Virus record (IMG/VR): IMGVR_UViG_3300009285_001165
Location: 1 to 25,459 of that record
Source of the DNA: a virus
DNA length: 25,459 nt
Strand: one strand, 5' to 3'
The position numbers and the translations under genes are program-made. Position 1 is the stretch's first letter. Every line of letters starts with the position of its first letter. Shown piece after piece: positions 21,801 to 25,459 of the stretch. Under the pieces are notes generated by a model. That model made no database searches. It was not told where the DNA came from and saw only the letters and a program-made list of their open reading frames with translations.

Positions 21801-24356
21801 ATCGACCGTTCCATCATGGCGAACGAAGCGCTGCGGGAATTTCGTGGCACCGGGCGGGAGAAGTTCCTCAGCGTGTTCAAGAAAATGCCGGAGGGTTGGG
21901 AGAAGGTCAACGATAAATACGGCACGGTCTACGGGCCCCCGGAGATCCTGATGCGGGAGTACGTCGACAAGGCCGTGTACGACGGGCTGCTGAAGGTTGC
22001 CGACAACCTCGGCGTCACGCATGAGCGGAAGATGAACGCCGGCCGTGGGAAGTTGGGCTGGTCGAGTCCAGGTGGTCAGATGGTCACGCAGTTCGCCACC
22101 GACACGCAAGTCCTGGCGCATGAGATCGGGCACCAACTTGATTTCAAATACAAGCTGTGGGATCGGATCGTCACCCAAGCGGAGGGGATCGGCGCGAAGG
22201 GCACCGTGACGAAGACAGCATCGGCCCAGCAGCGGGGCCTGGTCCAGAAGGAGCTGCGCGCCTTGGCCGACATGAGCTTCGAGGGCGAGACTCCTTCTGC
22301 CTACTACAAATCGAAGGTCCGCAAGAAAGCGGAGAAGATGGCGCACATGCTCGAGGCGTACATCCACGCGCCGGAGATGTTCAGGGAAGTGGCGCCGAAC
22401 GTCTATGATTCGTTTGACGCATTCGTACGGTCGAAGCCGGGCGCTGCCGGAACGCTGCCGTTCGCCAAGCCGCTGCCAGAGATCGCCGGCCTGGCCGACA
22501 TCAAGCCGCGCCTGGCGCTAAAGGAACTGCAGAACAAAATGCCCGTGGGCGGGTTCCCGGTCGTCGGGCACCGTATCGTAACGCACGCGACGGCCGACGT
22601 TCTGAATAATTACCTGTCCAGCAGCCTGTACAACAATCGGTACGTGGGGACCGCCTTCAAGGCGTGGATGGGCACCGCGAACGCCCTCAACCAGACGCAG
22701 CTGGGCGTCTTCAGCATGTTCCATGGCGGGTTCACCGAATTCGAAGTGCAAGTATCCGCTGGCGCGAACGTGCTCCATGACGTGTACGGAGTAGCTAAGG
22801 GAAATCGCACCTTCGGGGACCTCGGACGCTCGATCGCGCATGTTCCCCAGGCGATGATCCGTACTCCCATCAACGGCGCTAAGATTCTGAACGAGTGGCA
22901 ACGTCCGACGATGCACGTACCGACGAATGTGTCTATCGGTTCCCTGCCTCAGACGCCGGCCGCGAGGGTGTCCATGATCGCCAAGGCAGCGGAGATCGCC
23001 GGCGGAGGGTTCGAGATGGAGAGGGGACTTCGGACTCACCAGATCGATAAGCTGGTCCGCGATTGGTACGGCGGGAAGAAGCTCAAAGCGGCGCTCCGCT
23101 CGCCTATCGCGCTCACGGAGCTGGGGGCGAAGCCGATCATGGAGTGGCTGGTCCCTCGCCAGAAGGCGGGGATCTTCGGGGAGATGGCCGGCCGGATCAT
23201 CGAGCAAAACCCCGGTAAATCGCTCGAAGAGCTGCGGCCTCAGCTACGGAAGACGTGGAACGATGTGGACGCGCGGCTCGGACAGGTGCGGTATGACCGG
23301 CTGTTCATCAACAACGTGGCGAAGAACGCGCTGCAGGGGCTCGTCCGGGCTCCGGGGTGGACTGGCGGCACGATCGCGCAGATCGGCGGCGCGATCCCCG
23401 ACACGGCCCGCTTCTTCAAAGAGTGGGCGAAGACCGGGAAGGCGCCTGAGAACATCCCGCCTCGAGTCGCGTACACCATCTCCTTGGCCGTCACCACGGC
23501 AGCGATCAATGGGATCCTGACCTACGCCTTCACCGGGCAACGTCCGCAGGGGATGGATTTCTGGGCCTTCAGGGACGGCAGCACGGATGAGGCTGGCCGG
23601 CCTGGCCGGTTCCTGCTGCCAACGTACGCGAAAGACGTGTATGCCTGGTACAAGAAGCCAGGGCACACGGCGCTCGCCAAGACGCATCCGGCGCTTTCCG
23701 TCGTAGGCGACCTGATCCGGAACACGGACTATTACGGCACAGTTATTGCAAACCCTGACGACCCCTTTCCTCAGCGTCAAGGCGAGAGGGCGAAATACGT
23801 GGTGAAGTCGTTCGTCCCGTTCTGGATGCGCGGTGCCGGTAAAGTGATCGAGCGGGAAGGTGGCGCAGCATCGGCTATGACGAAGGCTCCGGAGAAGGTT
23901 CTGGCTCCGCTGGTCGGTATCATGCCGGCGACGTCGGCCTATACCCGCACGCCGGCGGAGAAGAAGATGTCGGATATCATACGGAGCCATGCACAGATCG
24001 GGGGACGCACAAAGGAAGCCGCGGAATACAGCCAGCTTCGGTTCTCAGCGCTCAAGCATCTCCGTTCCGGGAAGACCTGGGAGGACATGCCGGGCCCGAT
24101 GGCGGACAAGCTGCTGAAGCTGTCGGACGCCAAACTGCGGAAGATCGCCACGGATGCTCAGAGCACGGCGCTCCAGACATCCTTCTCCAGACTTACGGCA
24201 AACGAGGCGCTGAAGGTCTGGAAGCTGATGGAAGATAAGGAGCGAGCTGAAGTGGAGGACGTATACAATAAAAAGCTGGAGAACCACGCGAAGGATATGA
24301 CCGACGAGGAGCATGCGGATTTTAAGAAACTTGTCGAAAGGGCGGAGGCGAAATGA
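18870..24356 (+). CDS. Giant virion-associated protein with embedded HEIGH metallopeptidase domain
   Basis: The product has 1828 residues, occupying over a fifth of the window. The N-terminus holds two TDP repeats (LVTDPEILRQLD, PVTDPSVLEELN) and a third copy near 600 (PITDPEILKQLE). A Pro/Ala-rich linker lies at about 215-282 and a charged helical part around 285-370. The middle, around 790-1010, reads like large polyvalent phage proteins, with NYFPGMW near 916-922 and LEPISPNPIDLVMLKFAEID. A zinc peptidase motif HEIGH is at 1084-1088, with Glu about 1162 in MLEAYIHAPEMF as probable third ligand (gluzincin type). A hydrophobic helix lies near 1535-1555. By position it is the T7 gp16 equivalent, probably injected; the peptidase may cut envelope or virion proteins. 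Function is inference. Confidence 0.85.
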   Translation: MNLVTDPEILRQLDAAPALRPVTDPSVLEELNSPITSKLKRAGGFLRDYYEYLHQPTEPPKMLPLQPGEEDLDPRSVGNMDVPSSDFLGRVLPESVSKTAVGLAEFPLIAGHDIGTVIQRKLIEQGKPSETVSAISSKLGDMITGVLDKTLASTGLMGKERLKEEWSTDPAGSALFAAAPVAGAVGKGGTLVKRGLERAAERKMAAAREKMAAPKWDLAPGEGKGPWEGAAPAPVVEPPRPAEAAAPPVEAPPPARAEVSPTPPAAVVEAPAAPEASVTRRRVRPDRSSFAEGQVPDMATLENDLKAVRDNLSEMETEYAKGDVGKTQFDQMALSDRIKAYRESESALLERQKQLEAGIPAPEVKIEPAKPAREKTEAEISFERAREERGPVPRSGEAPALGTPDFYKAEAAKLPGDVKYIGDMAGHPMFESGDYAKGGVGNFMAKPGESVEQAYARAKSKYDAATAPTEAPAPIELPKKKSRPPFKGKKEQSLQQRILKAGGIKIDPAMRGEFAQYGLRQGGGALARLYRSERHPGYKKAMGWDQWVEALIEDGTLQPGAGISDLFEAIKKNRRPGSFSEDEIAAAGEEYLRKQAEGEGPRPITDPEILKQLEAPAEGPQLVPANRVDGEVYKAPPGTTTHAGVDMPDEAWGKVGTGAKIETGWYDYKTDKFMTANEGKALLEDHSFKLAEEPVPEGAPRGEYQPPAAADQAIFPGMEQARQQYREPGVKAPPEPPPEGGLFGKSPPAAGKDTSAEWKKAGLDIPRGEIPIPDSKTGLLGNESGQLNVSALLPAIEMGRDIKEGAQSLLMPSSLSPEHKAVAEILGAKIGTMHRALESSARLLKEDSRMFDKAGVFDAKVPLKDNMGVKFMSDMSAGRKMSPELQKIADKIRGQFDERIRRLSEAGAPLSKVRENYFPGMWKDKTAAERFLSRRPFKGGESFRKPKVFDDTMEGIEAGLEPISPNPIDLVMLKFAEIDRSIMANEALREFRGTGREKFLSVFKKMPEGWEKVNDKYGTVYGPPEILMREYVDKAVYDGLLKVADNLGVTHERKMNAGRGKLGWSSPGGQMVTQFATDTQVLAHEIGHQLDFKYKLWDRIVTQAEGIGAKGTVTKTASAQQRGLVQKELRALADMSFEGETPSAYYKSKVRKKAEKMAHMLEAYIHAPEMFREVAPNVYDSFDAFVRSKPGAAGTLPFAKPLPEIAGLADIKPRLALKELQNKMPVGGFPVVGHRIVTHATADVLNNYLSSSLYNNRYVGTAFKAWMGTANALNQTQLGVFSMFHGGFTEFEVQVSAGANVLHDVYGVAKGNRTFGDLGRSIAHVPQAMIRTPINGAKILNEWQRPTMHVPTNVSIGSLPQTPAARVSMIAKAAEIAGGGFEMERGLRTHQIDKLVRDWYGGKKLKAALRSPIALTELGAKPIMEWLVPRQKAGIFGEMAGRIIEQNPGKSLEELRPQLRKTWNDVDARLGQVRYDRLFINNVAKNALQGLVRAPGWTGGTIAQIGGAIPDTARFFKEWAKTGKAPENIPPRVAYTISLAVTTAAINGILTYAFTGQRPQGMDFWAFRDGSTDEAGRPGRFLLPTYAKDVYAWYKKPGHTALAKTHPALSVVGDLIRNTDYYGTVIANPDDPFPQRQGERAKYVVKSFVPFWMRGAGKVIEREGGAASAMTKAPEKVLAPLVGIMPATSAYTRTPAEKKMSDIIRSHAQIGGRTKEAAEYSQLRFSALKHLRSGKTWEDMPGPMADKLLKLSDAKLRKIATDAQSTALQTSFSRLTANEALKVWKLMEDKERAEVEDVYNKKLENHAKDMTDEEHADFKKLVERAEAK

Positions 24357-24391
24357 AAATAGCAACAGAGCTTGGGTGTATTGATTAATGC

Positions 24392-24397
24392 GAAGGG
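24392..24397 (+). promoter_or_regulatory. Ribosome-binding site deciding the endolysin start
   Basis: GAAGGG lies seven bases before ATG 24405. It supports this start over the in-frame TTG at 24372, which has no such site and would add eleven residues ahead of the GH108 domain. Confidence 0.55.
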
Positions 24398-24404
24398 ACA
24401 TGTT

Positions 24405-24875
24405 ATGCGAGAAAATTTCAATACTTTTATAATTAATTTAAGGGAATTTGAGGGATTCAAGAGCAATGACCCCGACGATCCTGGTAAGCGTACAATATAC
24501 GGGATCTCGGAATATTATCACCCGGAGATGTATCCCGGGGGGAAAGAGCCGACCTGGGCGCAAGCGGAAGCCTTCTATCTTCGTCTGTGGATCGCCAACG
24601 GCTGTGACGATCTCCTTTCTCCCGTTGATTGGATTCATGGCGATTCCTGCGTCAACCCGGGCCCAGGGGCGGCCAAGGGCTTCCGGATGTGGAGCGCGGA
24701 GCATAAAGACCCAACGAGACAATCGGTGGAGTACGCGGTGTTGCGGCTCCGTTATTACCTAAAAGTGGTCAGGCAGCGGCCGGTGTCATTGAAGTACCTG
24801 GCCGGCTGGATGGACCGAACCCTTGATTTCCTCGAACGCGGGGTGATCACAACCTGGGACATGGAGGTTTTATGA
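24405..24875 (+). CDS. GH108-type endolysin (muramidase, ZliS-like)
   Basis: The product has 156 residues. It should cleave peptidoglycan glycan strands at the end of infection. The N-terminus carries LREFEGFKSNDPDDPGKRTI followed by YGIS, matching the GH108 start in which the Glu of EGG-Y is catalytic; here the second Gly is Phe (E16, G17, F18). The middle AFYLRLWIANGCDDLLSPVD is the YW-type segment, and DSCVNPGPGAAKGF matches the VNxG helix. The C-terminus carries a helical domain (RLRYYLKVVRQRPVSLKYLA) as in this family. No signal peptide is seen, so it should need a holin. Its stop overlaps the next start (ATGA). Activity depends on how the EGF change is tolerated. Confidence 0.87.
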   Translation: MRENFNTFIINLREFEGFKSNDPDDPGKRTIYGISEYYHPEMYPGGKEPTWAQAEAFYLRLWIANGCDDLLSPVDWIHGDSCVNPGPGAAKGFRMWSAEHKDPTRQSVEYAVLRLRYYLKVVRQRPVSLKYLAGWMDRTLDFLERGVITTWDMEVL

Positions 24876-25210
24876 AAAAGCTGATCGTTCTTCTCGCGCT
24901 GTTCGTCGCAACAACGTCGTTCGCCTGGACGGTCTCCTGGGACCCGACCACCACGTACACGGACAACACGGCAATCGAATCAACGAAACTCCCGGTCAAG
25001 TATGAGATCAAGAAGGACGGGGCGATCCTCGTAACAGGAACGACCGCAACCTCCTTTGCGTTCACGGACACCGGCCACGGGCTGACCCGCTCTTTCACGG
25101 CGACGGCCACGCTGCAGACCGGAGAGGCATCGGCGGAGTCGCCGGCCTACTCGTGGACCGTCCCTTTGGGGGCGCCCCGGACCCCGGGAAATCTCCGGGT
25201 TGCTCCGTAA
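24872..25210 (+). CDS. Secreted FN3-like small protein in the lysis cassette
   Basis: The product has 112 residues from ATG overlapping the endolysin stop. The signal peptide MKKLIVLLALFVATTSFA is clear, with cleavage probably after SFA. The mature 94 residues look like one FN3 or Ig-like domain: WTVSWDPTTTYTDNTAIEST, then VKYEIKKDGAILVTGTTA, then FAFTDTGHGLTRSFTATATL, then SAESPAYSWTVP, ending GAPRTPGNLRVAP, which resembles the start of a second FN3 unit or a linker. No Cys or lipobox and no transmembrane helix after the signal, so it is unlikely to be a classic spanin. It could act in the periplasm. Function unknown. Confidence 0.8.
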   Translation: MKKLIVLLALFVATTSFAWTVSWDPTTTYTDNTAIESTKLPVKYEIKKDGAILVTGTTATSFAFTDTGHGLTRSFTATATLQTGEASAESPAYSWTVPLGAPRTPGNLRVAP

Positions 25211-25222
25211 TTAAACGATCAT

Positions 25223-25228
25223 AGGAGG
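25223..25228 (+). promoter_or_regulatory. Strong ribosome-binding site of the holin candidate
   Basis: AGGAGG lies five bases before ATG 25234. It is a full anti-Shine-Dalgarno match, unlike the G-run sites used by many other genes in this window. Confidence 0.6.
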
Positions 25229-25233
25229 TTTGA

Positions 25234-25459
25234 ATGGAAGAGATCCTGAAACTGCTCGTTAACGCGGACACGGCGATGGTGGCCGTCACCTTCGCGCTTT
25301 GCCAAGTGGCGAAGCGGATGCTCCCCTCCCCGCCCCCGGAGGTCCCCGGCGCTCCGTATAGTCCGTGGGCGGTTATTGAGCGGCTGGCGTGGGTCCCCTT
25401 CGCGCTGGCGTTCGTCGTCGGCGTGGGTCTGTCGATGGCGTTCGACCAGCACGTGGGGC
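25234..25459 (+). CDS. Two-helix membrane protein, holin candidate (cut by the window end)
   Basis: Seventy-five codons are visible with no stop before the window ends. The translation starts MEEILKLLVNADTAMVAVTF and has two hydrophobic stretches: about 12-26 (AMVAVTFALCQVA) and about 51-69 (AWVPFALAFVVGVGLSMAF). A Pro-rich loop, LPSPPPEVPGAPYSPW, separates them. Location right after the endolysin and the secreted FN3-like gene makes a holin likely, since the endolysin lacks its own export signal. Length and charge pattern at the C-terminus cannot be judged because the gene is truncated. Alternatives are an antiholin or an unrelated small membrane protein. Confidence 0.6.
   Translation, partial: MEEILKLLVNADTAMVAVTFALCQVAKRMLPSPPPEVPGAPYSPWAVIERLAWVPFALAFVVGVGLSMAFDQHVG

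Noticed and set aside
24372-24404. TTG start for the endolysin
   Set aside because: It has no ribosome-binding site, and the GH108 domain begins properly from ATG 24405.
1-25459. tRNA genes, CRISPR arrays, insertion sequences, integrase or attachment sites
   Set aside because: Gaps between genes are too short for most of these, and no cloverleaf, spaced repeat array, transposase or recombinase sequence was seen.

Overview
The window is the structural (virion) and lysis half of a tailed-phage genome, probably a short-tailed (podovirus-like) phage. Every gene I can support lies on the + strand, packed with ATGA, TAATG or TAGTG overlaps and gaps of a few bases. DNA is GC-rich (by eye around 60%), except for an AT-rich island at 12241-13297. 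Several proteins carry Sec signal peptides and the endolysin is GH108-like, which points to a Gram-negative host. The host genus cannot be read from the sequence. I cannot tell whether this is a free phage or a prophage, because no integrase, repressor or host flank is present.

Layout. 1-6212: packaging and head. The tail of an unidentified ORF is followed by the large terminase, a P22-type portal, a coiled-coil scaffold-like protein, an N4-gp56-type major capsid protein and a small capsid-associated protein. 6213-7451: a secreted or fibre-like protein flanked by G/C-rich stem-loops, a perfect 77-bp tandem duplication, and a 37-residue cysteine-containing protein whose start lies in the second repeat copy. 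7452-13888: a head-tail adaptor, then a run of small adhesin, fibre and decoration genes: DUF2341 plus lectin-like protein, a Cys-rich zinc protein, two proteins built from short internal repeats, FN3 and Ig-like proteins, and two more secreted proteins. 13890-24356: tail nozzle-like protein, GNAT-fold protein, two paralogous ejection-type proteins, a coiled-coil internal virion protein, and a 1828-residue virion protein with an embedded HEIGH metallopeptidase. 24405-25459: lysis cassette with a GH108 endolysin, a secreted FN3-like protein and a partial two-helix membrane protein (holin candidate).

How it fits together. Terminase and portal package DNA into a capsid built from the N4-type shell protein on the scaffold. 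Adaptor and nozzle close the portal. The adhesin block probably decorates the tail or head and contacts the host. The four genes from 15924 to 24356 occupy the place that ejection or internal virion proteins (T7 gp14, gp15, gp16) hold in podoviruses, so they are the best candidates for proteins injected to carry DNA across the envelope.

Most unusual points: four proteins with predicted Sec signal peptides among virion and lysis genes; the 77-bp duplication of a hairpin, ribosome-binding and start-codon element that resembles the leader of the upstream secreted gene; 14-residue and 37-40-residue repeat proteins; and the very large metallopeptidase-bearing ejection-type protein. No tRNA, rRNA, CRISPR array, insertion sequence or convincing promoter was seen. 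No gene-free stretch exceeds 300 bases.
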